In this document: piece after piece, positions 34,395 to 41,059 of the stretch
How positions within the stretch are numbered: position 1 is the first letter of the stretch
Layout: each line of letters opens with the position of its first letter
NCBI GenBank assembly: GCA_902776285.1
Contig: CACYPK010000002.1
Span: forward strand, 1 to 64,000
Source: an uncultured Eubacteriales bacterium
GTDB taxonomy: Bacteria > Bacillota > Clostridia > Peptostreptococcales > Anaerovoracaceae
Reading direction: 5' to 3'
DNA length: 64,000 bases
Notes under the pieces: model-generated
What the model saw: only the letters and a program-made list of their open reading frames with translations
Told to the model about the DNA's origin: nothing
Databases searched by the model: none
Made by a program: the position numbers and the translations under genes

Positions 34395-34565
34395 ATGAAA
34401 AAGAAACTCGCAAAAGCTTTACTCTATGTGATGACCGGAGGACTCGCTTTCTTCGTGGTGACATTCACTGTATATTTCTTCAACCTTGACATGAAGCTTA
34501 CCTCGATGATCGAGCCGCTCCTGCTCAAGTGGTACGACAGGATCCCGAGGAATCAGCACCTGTAG
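34395..34565 (+). CDS. Small single-span membrane protein in the dehydratase operon
   Basis: A 56-residue protein behind a very strong ribosome-binding site (AGGAGG, eight bases before the ATG), 19 bases after the dehydratase subunit. Lys-rich start, one hydrophobic helix at about residues 8-30 (ALLYVMTGGLAFFVVTFTV), then a short amphipathic tail with PLLLKWYDRIPR. I do not recognise the family. Its position suggests a membrane anchor or accessory for the dehydratase, which is inference. It is short enough to be missed by automatic gene calls. Confidence 0.75.
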   Translation: MKKKLAKALLYVMTGGLAFFVVTFTVYFFNLDMKLTSMIEPLLLKWYDRIPRNQHL

Positions 34566-34604
34566 AGAAGGGCACCCGACCGGGTACAAACAGAAAAAGA
34601 AACG

Positions 34605-34643
34605 CGACCCGCAGAGACTGCATCTGCGGGTCGTTTCTTATTC
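34605..34643 (+). terminator. Terminator of the dehydratase operon
   Basis: CGACCCGCAGA pairs with TCTGCGGGTCG over 11 bp, loop 7 bases, followed by TTTCTTATTC. Confidence 0.85.
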
Positions 34644-34668
34644 AAAAAATTTTTTCAAAAAAATATAA

Positions 34669-34705
34669 TTCCTACCTTGACAATAGGAAATGAGGATGTT
34701 AATAT
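34669..34705 (+). promoter_or_regulatory. Strong promoter with CCTA-N9-TAGG operator (copy A)
   Basis: TTGACA (34677-34682), exactly 17 bases, TAATAT (34700-34705). The -35 lies within the inverted repeat TTCCTA-N9-TAGGAA (34669-34689). The same operator, again centred on the -35, occurs in front of cysK at 36079, so the two are probably co-regulated. Rrf2-type regulators such as CymR bind sites of this general character; the regulator is not in the window. Confidence 0.75.
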
Positions 34706-34710
34706 GTGCA

Positions 34711-34806
34711 TGAAAGGAAGAGTTAAGTACATCTAACCAAACCATAATACTTTCATCCCTCTTACAATATCTACAAACAAAAGGGCTGCCATACGGCAGC
34801 TTTTTT
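34711..34806 (+). ncRNA. Candidate small RNA of about 95 nt
   Basis: A consensus promoter and an intrinsic terminator (GCTGCC-ATAC-GGCAGC plus T6, 34785-34806) bound a short transcript without a usable reading frame. The only ATG frames are at most eleven codons and start at or before the expected transcription start. ATGAAAG at 34710-34716 can pair with CTTTCAT at 34750-34756. The stretch TCCCTCTTACA (from 34757) also occurs in the cysK leader. It might alternatively be the attenuated leader of hydE, which begins 172 bases beyond the terminator. The remainder of this gap (34807-34977) holds a GGCGCG-GAAA-CGCGCC hairpin at 34928-34943 and nothing else I can name. Confidence 0.6.
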
Positions 34807-34977
34807 GTTTTATATAACCTTTGACCGACTCCAAAAGCTAAAGGTCCGAATCAGATCAATGCGCGTGGAATATGTGTATAAATTGTGATATCCTTTGCAA
34901 AAGCAATGATGTAACAAATTTTGGTGAGGCGCGGAAACGCGCCGGAAATACATGATATAAATGGGAGATCCTGAACG

Positions 34978-36051
34978 ATGCAAGAATCTTTTGAGAGAGC
35001 ATATCCATTTGAGCTTGCTGATAAACTCGAAACGGAAGGGAACCTGACGGATGATGAACTCAAAGCTGTCCTGCTTTTCGATGCTCCGGGCTTTGATGAA
35101 TATCTGGCCGGAAAGGCAAGGGCTGTCAGGGAAAAGCACTACGGTAAGGAGGTTTACCTCCGCGGCCTGATAGAATTCACTAATTATTGCAAAAACAATT
35201 GCTATTACTGCGGCATCAGACGTGGCAACGCGAATGCCGAGCGCTATCGCCTCAGCGAAGATCTGATCCTTTCGTGCTGCGACATGGGCTACGAGCTCGG
35301 TTTCCGCACCTTTGTACTGCAGGGCGGTGAGGACCCGTATTACACGGACGAACTCGTCGTATCGATAGTCAGCGCCATAAAGGAAAGGCATCCTGACTGC
35401 GCCGTCACGCTTTCTATAGGCGAGCGCGAGAAGGAGAGCTATCAGAAGTTCTTTGATGCCGGAGCCGAACGCTATCTGCTGAGACACGAAACGGCGGATA
35501 AGGCGCATTACAGGATGCTGCATCCGGATGAGCTCTCTTTCGATCACAGGATGCAGTGCCTTAAGAATCTGAAGGAGATCGGGTATCAGGTAGGTACCGG
35601 AATGATGGTGGGTTCGCCGTATCAGACGACGGAACACCTTGTGAAGGATCTCCGGTTTCTGAAGGATTTTGGCCCCGAGATGGTCGGCATGGGACCGTTC
35701 ATACCGCACCATGACACATGTTTTGCGGACAGCCCGGCAGGCACCGTAGAGATGACGGTCAGATTGCTGGCTGTCATCCGTCTGCTCCTTCCGGACGTGC
35801 TTCTGCCTGCTACTACAGCGCTCGGCACCATTGACCCGATAGGCCGTGAGAAGGGCCTGCTGGCAGGCGCCAATGTCATAATGCCTAATCTTTCGCCGGC
35901 AGATGTCAGAAGCAAATACCTGCTCTATGACAACAAGAAAGTCACCGGAGACGAGGCGGCAGAGGCTGTGCGTGACATGACGCGGCGTATTTCCTCCGTA
36001 GGCTATGAAGCCGTAGTTGCCCGGGGAGACCATGCGAACTTCAGGAAATAA
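34978..36051 (+). CDS. hydE: [FeFe]-hydrogenase maturase HydE-like radical SAM protein
   Basis: A 357-residue radical SAM enzyme. The CxxxCxxC cluster motif is at Cys71, Cys75 and Cys78 (FTNYCKNNCYYCGIRRGN). The sequence then follows the HydE/BioB/PylB group (LQGGEDPYYTDE; SIGEREKESYQKFFDAGAERYLLRHETAD; MGPFIPHHDTCF). HydE helps to build the dithiomethylamine bridge of the H-cluster together with HydG and HydF. Neither HydG, HydF nor a hydrogenase gene is in the window. Length and the RHETA segment favour HydE over PylB or biotin synthase. The ATG follows GGGAG at seven to eight bases. Confidence 0.82.
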   Translation: MQESFERAYPFELADKLETEGNLTDDELKAVLLFDAPGFDEYLAGKARAVREKHYGKEVYLRGLIEFTNYCKNNCYYCGIRRGNANAERYRLSEDLILSCCDMGYELGFRTFVLQGGEDPYYTDELVVSIVSAIKERHPDCAVTLSIGEREKESYQKFFDAGAERYLLRHETADKAHYRMLHPDELSFDHRMQCLKNLKEIGYQVGTGMMVGSPYQTTEHLVKDLRFLKDFGPEMVGMGPFIPHHDTCFADSPAGTVEMTVRLLAVIRLLLPDVLLPATTALGTIDPIGREKGLLAGANVIMPNLSPADVRSKYLLYDNKKVTGDEAAEAVRDMTRRISSVGYEAVVARGDHANFRK

Positions 36052-36078
36052 AAAATGATATTTGTACTAAAATAAAAA

Positions 36079-36111
36079 CCTATTGACTTAGTAGGAATTA
36101 AAGACTAGAAT
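36079..36111 (+). promoter_or_regulatory. cysK promoter with CCTA-N9-TAGG operator (copy B)
   Basis: TTGACT (36083-36088), 17 bases, TAGAAT (36106-36111), with CCTA at 36079-36082 and TAGG at 36092-36095 framing the -35 exactly as at 34669. Transcription would start near 36118, giving a leader of about 280 bases before cysK. Confidence 0.75.
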
Positions 36112-36149
36112 AACAACAACCAAAGATAACACTTGGAAAGGATCGGACG

Positions 36150-36251
36150 ATGAAAGCTTTTTATCTCCCTCTTACATATAAAAACAACATGATGTGTTGT
36201 TGTCTGACGCAAAGCTTCCGGGCACGATGTACGGCCGGGGTCTTGTCATAG
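36150..36251 (+). CDS. Met/Cys-rich leader peptide of the cysK attenuator
   Basis: A 33-codon reading frame with a proper ribosome-binding site (AAAGGA, seven bases upstream), located between the cysK promoter and the cysK leader terminator. Residues 14-18 are Met-Met-Cys-Cys-Cys, encoded ATG ATG TGT TGT TGT (36189-36203); another Cys codon is at 36228. A run of five sulfur-amino-acid codons in a peptide in front of cysteine synthase is the classical sign of translation-coupled attenuation. The rest (MKAFYLPLTYKNN, then LTQSFRARCTAGVLS) resembles no known protein. Confidence 0.75.
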   Translation: MKAFYLPLTYKNNMMCCCLTQSFRARCTAGVLS

Positions 36252-36340
36252 GATGACACGCACCTCGTTACACATCGGACTCCGATCCCTGAAATGAGTG
36301 ATACGCCCGGGAGCATCCAAAGCGCCGGGCGTTTTGTTTG
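36214..36340 (+). promoter_or_regulatory. cysK attenuator: terminator and competing antiterminator
   Basis: The terminator is ACGCCCGG (36303-36310) with CCGGGCGT (36325-36332), followed by TTTGTTTG. The alternative helix pairs 36214-36223 (GCTTCCGGGC) with 36305-36314 (GCCCGGGAGC), ten base pairs with one G-U, using the terminator's own 5' arm. A ribosome held at the third Cys codon (36201-36203) would reach about 36213 and leave 36214-36223 free, so starvation for Cys favours readthrough. No T-box or SAM-riboswitch core is present. Confidence 0.7.
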
Positions 36341-36398
36341 CCCCGGGCAGGGTAAGGGACTTCTACTGAAATCAGAGACAAGAAAGGAAGCAAAGAAA

Positions 36399-37331
36399 AT
36401 GGCTAATATATATAAAGGAACACTGGGACTTATCGGAAATACACCTCTCGTAGAGGTCACAAACATAGAAAAAGAACTCGGTCTTGAAGCAACGGTTCTC
36501 GTAAAACTTGAGTATTTCAATCCGGCAGGAAGCGTTAAGGACAGGATCGCCAAGGCGATGATCGAAGACGCAGAAGAAAAGGGCATACTCAAGGAGGGAT
36601 CGGTAATAATCGAGCCTACATCGGGCAACACCGGCATAGGCCTCGCGTCGATCGCGGCAGCCAAGGGATACCGGGCTATACTGACCATGCCTGAGACCAT
36701 GAGCGTTGAGAGAAGAAACATTCTTAAGGCTTACGGCGCGGAGATCGTTCTTACCGAAGGAGCGAAGGGAATGAAGGGCGCTATCGCCAAGGCCGAGGAG
36801 CTCGCTGCAGAGATCGAAGGCGGCTTCATACCGGGACAGTTCGTGAATCCGGCGAACCCTGCGGTCCACAAGGCTACGACCGGTCCTGAGATCTGGAACG
36901 ATACTGACGGCGCTGTAGACATCTTCATCGCCGGAGTAGGCACGGGCGGAACTCTCACAGGCACAGGGGAATACCTTAAGGAGCAGAAACCTGAGGTAAA
37001 GATAGTAGCTCTTGAGCCGGCTGACTCACCGGTGCTTTCAGAGGGCAAGGCCGGAGCTCACAAGATACAGGGCATCGGCGCGGGATTCGTTCCGGATGTT
37101 CTCAACACTGCGGTGTATGACGAGGTATTCAAGGCTGACGGACAGGACGCATTCAATGCCGCTAAGCTTCTTGCGAAAAAGGAAGGTATCTCCGTAGGCA
37201 TTTCCTCGGGCGCGGCTCTGCACGCGGCCATCGAATACGCTAAGAAACCTGAGAACAAGGGCAAGACCATTGTCGCTCTGCTGCCTGACAGCGGTGACAG
37301 ATACTACTCGACACCGCTCTTCACGGAATAA
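36399..37331 (+). CDS. cysK: Cysteine synthase (O-acetylserine sulfhydrylase)
   Basis: A 310-residue PLP enzyme that makes L-cysteine from O-acetylserine and sulfide. The PLP lysine is Lys47 in NPAGSVKDRI. The substrate loop EPTSGNTGIGLAS is near residue 70, the phosphate-binding GVGTGGTLTGTGEYL near 176, and PDSGDRYYSTPLF ends the protein. I start at the ATG at 36399 after GAAAGGAAG; the longer frame to 36294 reads through the terminator hairpin and is not real. It stands alone, with its own repressor-type operator and a Met/Cys attenuator, so both sulfur status and tRNA charging probably control it. Confidence 0.96.
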   Translation: MANIYKGTLGLIGNTPLVEVTNIEKELGLEATVLVKLEYFNPAGSVKDRIAKAMIEDAEEKGILKEGSVIIEPTSGNTGIGLASIAAAKGYRAILTMPETMSVERRNILKAYGAEIVLTEGAKGMKGAIAKAEELAAEIEGGFIPGQFVNPANPAVHKATTGPEIWNDTDGAVDIFIAGVGTGGTLTGTGEYLKEQKPEVKIVALEPADSPVLSEGKAGAHKIQGIGAGFVPDVLNTAVYDEVFKADGQDAFNAAKLLAKKEGISVGISSGAALHAAIEYAKKPENKGKTIVALLPDSGDRYYSTPLFTE

Positions 37332-37381
37332 CAGGACTAATCAAATACCAAGGTGCCGGAAGAGACCTTATGACTCAAGAT

Positions 37382-37422
37382 GAAGTGCGTATGCCGGATA
37401 ACAGATACGCACTTCTTTTTTA
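37382..37422 (+). terminator. Terminator of cysK
   Basis: GAAGTGCGTAT pairs with ATACGCACTTC over 11 bp, followed by seven T. Confidence 0.9.
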
Positions 37423-37448
37423 TTAGCGATTGTATCGGAAAATGATAG

Positions 37449-37500
37449 TTGACACCGTGTCAAGACAGTGCTAATATACAGTTGTTGACACCGTGTCAAC
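37449..37500 (+). promoter_or_regulatory. TetR promoter with two identical palindromic operators
   Basis: TTGACA (37449-37454), 17 bases, TAATAT (37472-37477). The perfect palindrome TTGACACCGTGTCAA occurs at 37449-37463, covering the -35, and again at 37485-37499 just downstream of the start, where it extends to GTTGACACCGTGTCAAC. Spacing between centres is 36 bases. This is a clear autoregulatory TetR arrangement. Confidence 0.9.
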
Positions 37501-37519
37501 CAAAAGAAAGGAGATAGCT

Positions 37520-38143
37520 ATGTTTAAAGGAACTCCTGAGATCATCGTACAGAGAAGAGAAGAGATCGTAGGTGCATGCGAGCAGCTGTATCAGACGATG
37601 AGCTTCAAGGACATTACGCTCAAAGAGATCAGCAGTGTCACATCTTTCTCCAGACCGACGATCTACAACTACTTCCACACCAAAGAAGAGATATTTCTTG
37701 CTCTGTTCGAACGCGAATATGACAGATGGAATGCAGATCTTGAAAAGATACTGAACAGTGAAAGGGACTATGCCGGCAAGGAAATTGCTGAACAGATCGC
37801 AAAGTCTCTTGAAAAAAGAGCGCAGCTTCTCAAACTCCTCTCGATGAACAACTTTGACATGGAGGAAAACAGCCGTGAGGAGCTTCTCGCGTCATTCAAA
37901 AGAGCATACGGAAAGTCACTGAGTCTGTTCAGGGAAATACTCCGAAAATACTGTCCGGCAATGAGCGACACCGAAGTCGAGCAGATCATGTATATATTCT
38001 TTCCGTTCATGTTCGGCATCTATCCGTACGCCGAAGTAACAGCTAAGCAGAAAGAGGCAATGAAAGAAGCGGAAGTCGACTACAAATACCAGACAATCTA
38101 TGAAACCACATACAACTGCCTTGCAAGGCTTTTGAAGAACTAA
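37520..38143 (+). CDS. TetR/AcrR-family repressor of the redox operon
   Basis: A 207-residue TetR protein. The N-terminal HTH is typical (FKDITLKEISSVTSFSRPTIYNYFHTKEEIFLALF, about residues 25-60), and the C-terminal ligand domain is helical with LSMNNFDMEENSREELL. I start at the ATG at 37520 after AAAGGAG. It heads a run of five genes with gaps of 15-20 bases and sits directly downstream of two matched palindromes, so it very probably represses itself and those genes. The inducer is unknown; the gene content suggests a quinone, electrophile or redox signal. Confidence 0.92.
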   Translation: MFKGTPEIIVQRREEIVGACEQLYQTMSFKDITLKEISSVTSFSRPTIYNYFHTKEEIFLALFEREYDRWNADLEKILNSERDYAGKEIAEQIAKSLEKRAQLLKLLSMNNFDMEENSREELLASFKRAYGKSLSLFREILRKYCPAMSDTEVEQIMYIFFPFMFGIYPYAEVTAKQKEAMKEAEVDYKYQTIYETTYNCLARLLKN

Positions 38144-38158
38144 AAAGGAGATGAAGAT

Positions 38159-38491
38159 ATGAGCATTACGGTGAATCTGTATTACAGGGGCAGCTGCGGA
38201 AGCGCAAGAGCTTTCGCGGAGGAAATGGAAAGCAGCGGTATCGCGGATGCCATCAGAGCAGAGGCGGGCAATGAAAAATATGAGTATTTCATACCGCTGA
38301 AAGATCCTGAAACAGTTCTGCTGATCGATAGATGGAAAGATCAGGAGTCTCTTGACAGACATCACTCTTCGAGCATGATGAGTGAACTGGCAAAACTGCG
38401 GGAAAAGTATGACCTGCATATGACCGTGGAGAGATATATTTCGGATACAGAGGGAGTGCCTGATAAGGACAAGGCATTCATCAGAAAGTAG
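38159..38491 (+). CDS. Antibiotic-biosynthesis-monooxygenase (ABM/YgiN-like) domain protein
   Basis: A 110-residue dimeric alpha-beta barrel protein of the ABM superfamily, recognisable from ITVNLYYRGSCGSARAFAEEM and from YEYFIPLKDPETVLLIDRWKDQESLDRHHSS. YgiN-type members oxidise quinols or aromatic compounds without cofactors; others bind heme. The strong context of a TetR repressor, a carboxymuconolactone decarboxylase-like protein and a flavodoxin suggests quinone or electrophile handling. No catalytic residue can be assigned. Confidence 0.8.
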   Translation: MSITVNLYYRGSCGSARAFAEEMESSGIADAIRAEAGNEKYEYFIPLKDPETVLLIDRWKDQESLDRHHSSSMMSELAKLREKYDLHMTVERYISDTEGVPDKDKAFIRK

Positions 38492-38510
38492 GCAATAAGG
38501 AGAAAAGAAA

Positions 38511-38837
38511 ATGAGTGAGAAGATTGTACAGACAGCAGGAAGGGATCAGTTGGGAGAATTCGCTCCGATGTTCGCGCATCTCAATGATGACGTGCTTTTC
38601 GGCGAAGTATGGAATGAAGAAGCGATCGATGTGAAGACCAAGTGTATCATCACTGTTGTTTCGCTGATGGCATCCGGAATCACGGATTCGTCCCTGACAT
38701 ATCATCTGCAGAACGCAAAGGCACACGGCGTAACAAAGGACGAAATTGCCGCAATCATAACACACGCGACGATGTATGTTGGCTGGCCTAAGGGCTGGGC
38801 TGTGTTCCGCCTTGCGAAAGAAGTATGGAATGACTAA
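38511..38837 (+). CDS. Carboxymuconolactone decarboxylase (CMD/AhpD-like) family protein
   Basis: A 108-residue helical protein matching the CMD family, with the typical VKTKCIITVVSLMASGI and LTYHLQNAKAHGVTKDEIAAIITHATMYVGWPKGW. It lacks the CxxC pair of AhpD peroxidase partners (the corresponding stretch reads SGITDSSLTYH), so it is closer to the decarboxylase-like or uncharacterised branch. AAGGAG site before the ATG. Member of the TetR operon. Reaction unknown. Confidence 0.85.
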   Translation: MSEKIVQTAGRDQLGEFAPMFAHLNDDVLFGEVWNEEAIDVKTKCIITVVSLMASGITDSSLTYHLQNAKAHGVTKDEIAAIITHATMYVGWPKGWAVFRLAKEVWND

Positions 38838-38854
38838 AAGACAGGGAGCATACT

Positions 38855-39490
38855 ATGAGAAAGAAACTTACAATACTGTTGACACTTTGCCTGATCATCG
38901 GTCTGGCTGCATGCTCGGGCGGAAACTCTGAAGAAGCTGCTGATACAGACAACGGAGCAGAAGCGGCTGCGGAAGAGCAGACTGAAGCACCTGAAACAGA
39001 TGAAAGCGGCTCAGGAAATACGACTCTTGTCGTATACTTCTCCGCAACAGGCAACACCAGAGGTGTAGCTGAAAAAATCGCGTCCATAACCGGCGCGGAT
39101 ATCTACGAGATCAAAGCGGCTCAGGAATATACTGACGCGGATCTCGACTGGAACGATTCAGACAGCCGCACGACTCATGAGCAGAATGATCCGGATGCAC
39201 GTCCTGAGATCGGAAGCGATCCGGTATCGCTTGACGGATACACAACCATTTATATCGGTTATCCTATCTGGTGGGGCGAAGAGCCTCGTATCATGGACAC
39301 ATTTGTTGAGAACTATGACTTTGACGGCATCACCATGATCCCGTTCTGCACATCGAGCAGCAGCGGCATCGGCAGAAGCGGACAAAACCTCGCGGATAAT
39401 GCGGGGAGCGGCAACTGGCTTGAAGGCGCCAGATTCGGCGGAGGCGCTTCTGAAGATGAGCTGAAGTCGTGGATCGAAGGACTGGAGTAA
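38855..39490 (+). CDS. Flavodoxin lipoprotein
   Basis: A 211-residue lipoprotein with a signal peptide and lipobox LAAC (cysteine near residue 21), then a Glu/Ala/Thr-rich linker (about 22-58), then a flavodoxin_4-type FMN domain. VVYFSATGNTRGVAEKIA (near 62) is the FMN phosphate loop and IYIGYPIWWGEEPRIMDTF (near 130) binds the isoalloxazine ring. It is therefore an electron carrier on the outer face of the membrane. The following gene is a membrane protein with histidine-bearing helices, a plausible partner. Ribosome-binding site is modest. Confidence 0.88.
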   Translation: MRKKLTILLTLCLIIGLAACSGGNSEEAADTDNGAEAAAEEQTEAPETDESGSGNTTLVVYFSATGNTRGVAEKIASITGADIYEIKAAQEYTDADLDWNDSDSRTTHEQNDPDARPEIGSDPVSLDGYTTIYIGYPIWWGEEPRIMDTFVENYDFDGITMIPFCTSSSSGIGRSGQNLADNAGSGNWLEGARFGGGASEDELKSWIEGLE

Positions 39491-39507
39491 TACCGCAGGA
39501 GATCATT

Positions 39508-40176
39508 GTGCAAAAGAAGCATAATAGCAATAAGATCAGAAGAACTGTAGATGTATGCATGACCGCTCTCCTTATTTTCCTGATGGCGTATCAGGTAACA
39601 GGGGAAGCGCTGCATGAATGGATAGGCGTGGGCATGACAGTACTTGTCATCGTCCACCAGATCCTCAACCGCAAGTGGTACAGCGCGGTTTTCAAGGGTA
39701 AATACAATCCATACAGAATAATAACAACAGCAGTCAATATACTGCTGCTGTTGTCGTTCATTATGACTGCATTCGCCGGAATGTCGATGAGCGGACACGC
39801 CGTTCCGTTTCTGTATGGCATGGCTCCGGTGTCTTTCGCAAGGAAGATGCATCTTGCGATGTCTCACTGGTCGTTTGTACTGATGGGGATGCACTTGGGG
39901 CTGCACATACCGGTGATGACGGCACGGATGAAGATCGACAGCAAAACCAAAACGGCGGTTACCGCGATCTTCTGCATCCTTGCGGGCATAGGACTATTTC
40001 TCTTCCTTCGAAGCGGCTGGGCAGATTACATGTTCTTTCGCTCGGCATTCGCTTTTCTGGATTATGAAAAAGCGGGAGCGCTTGTGCTCCTTGAGAACAT
40101 TCTGATGCTGATACCTTGGGTGTTTATCGGCGGTCAGGTAGCTAAAGCATGCAGGGATATTGGCCGCAAAAACTAA
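39508..40176 (+). CDS. DUF4405 membrane protein (cytochrome b-like)
   Basis: A 222-residue protein starting with GTG at 39508, which follows CAGGAG by six bases; the longer upstream reading frame overlaps the flavodoxin gene and is unlikely. Four or more helices carry spaced histidines (EALHEWIG, VIVHQILN, RKMHLAMSHWSFVLMGMHLGLHIPV), the DUF4405 pattern thought to bind heme b. Together with the flavodoxin lipoprotein it could form a membrane electron-transfer module. Heme binding is inferred from the histidine spacing only. Confidence 0.8.
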   Translation: MQKKHNSNKIRRTVDVCMTALLIFLMAYQVTGEALHEWIGVGMTVLVIVHQILNRKWYSAVFKGKYNPYRIITTAVNILLLLSFIMTAFAGMSMSGHAVPFLYGMAPVSFARKMHLAMSHWSFVLMGMHLGLHIPVMTARMKIDSKTKTAVTAIFCILAGIGLFLFLRSGWADYMFFRSAFAFLDYEKAGALVLLENILMLIPWVFIGGQVAKACRDIGRKN

Positions 40177-40185
40177 AAACAGCTA

Positions 40186-40905
40186 TCAGGTTCTTTTGCC
40201 TTTTATGATGACAGCCACGCACAGGACCGCGATAAGCGCGGAGACGGTGAGCCAGATGCCGGCGATCCACATCGCCGCGTCGGAAAAGACATCTTCCTGC
40301 ATGATGTTGATCAGCTGATCTTTGTCCGGATAGAGTATCCACAGATCGTTGTCAAAGAATATATGATGGAAAACCGTGAAGGCCCGTGTGAAGTCTATGA
40401 CGCACAGGACGGCAATTATCACGGTCAGTACGGCAATGAAAGCGAGAGATCTCAGATAACCCTTCGCTAGGAGGGCTGAGGTCTTTTCTTTTCCGTTGTG
40501 CACATAAATGTAGATCGCAAAGGCGGTCAGAAGCAGTATCGCAATAACACGCGCGCGAAGACCTTTTTGAAAGAGCACTCTGCAATCAGCGAGATGTGAC
40601 TTCTCGCGGTCAGTAAAGAACGGTCTTGTCACTCCGTCGATAGTCGCTTCGGTGTCATCGAGGGTATCGAGCCTGCCGATGCAGTACTCAAGCATATCCT
40701 CAGTGACATGGACGGCATCGTCAAGCGACATCTCACCCCTGACATTGGAAGGAGTGTCGTATTTGGCGTATTCATTGCGCCACCAGTCGGGGATCCAATA
40801 GCAAACAGCCTGGAAGGAAGTGATGAGCAGCACAAGAAGCAGGCAGAGCCCGCAAATGAACGCTGCGATATTATGAGTGACTGTCGATTCGTGTATCTTT
40901 TTCAT
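40186..40905 (-). CDS. TIGR01906/DUF1461 integral membrane protein
   Basis: A 239-residue membrane protein with a helix at about residues 15-35, a soluble loop with YDTPSNVRGEMSLDDAVHVT and RPFFTDREKSHLADCRVLF (family-typical), then three more helices, the loop AFTVFHHIFFDNDLWILYP, and a last helix. The family occurs in Lactobacillales and Clostridia and has no known function. I start at the ATG at 40905. It has no ribosome-binding site, and a promoter ends six bases upstream, so translation is probably leaderless. It converges on the DUF4405 gene with a 9-base gap. Confidence 0.85.
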   Translation of the reverse strand: MKKIHESTVTHNIAAFICGLCLLLVLLITSFQAVCYWIPDWWRNEYAKYDTPSNVRGEMSLDDAVHVTEDMLEYCIGRLDTLDDTEATIDGVTRPFFTDREKSHLADCRVLFQKGLRARVIAILLLTAFAIYIYVHNGKEKTSALLAKGYLRSLAFIAVLTVIIAVLCVIDFTRAFTVFHHIFFDNDLWILYPDKDQLINIMQEDVFSDAAMWIAGIWLTVSALIAVLCVAVIIKGKRT

Positions 40906-40911
40906 GACCAA

Positions 40912-40940
40912 ATCATAGACTGACGGGGCGGGCAATTCAA
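40912..40940 (-). promoter_or_regulatory. Promoter giving a leaderless DUF1461 mRNA
   Basis: On the minus strand: TTGAAT, exactly 17 bases, TATGAT, then TTGGTC and the ATG. The -10 ends six bases before the start codon, so the transcript should begin at the ATG. Confidence 0.65.
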
Positions 40941-40974
40941 TACAAAAAAATGCAAAAGAATACACAACGCTTTA

Positions 40975-41002
40975 ACACTTTAAAGTGTGAAAGGTGTATA
41001 CT
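40975..41002 (+). promoter_or_regulatory. Promoter with 14-bp palindrome upstream of the TrpR-like gene
   Basis: ACACTTTAAAGTGT (40975-40988) is a perfect palindrome overlapping the -35 region, and TATACT (40997-41002) is a good -10. It is a likely operator for the TrpR-like protein itself. Confidence 0.6.
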
Positions 41003-41059
41003 TAAACAAATGGAAAGATTTTCGCAGTGAAGGGCAGACTGCGGGAAAGGCGGTGCACC

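Noticed and set aside
34810..36033. Minus-strand open frame (407 codons) covering hydE and the small-RNA region
   Set aside because: The plus-strand frame carries a complete radical SAM protein with its cluster motif; the antisense frame shows no family features.
36118..36398. T-box or SAM riboswitch in the cysK leader
   Set aside because: I find no T-box AGGGTGGNACCGCG-like element and no SAM-I core; the Cys-codon leader peptide with alternative hairpins explains the region better.
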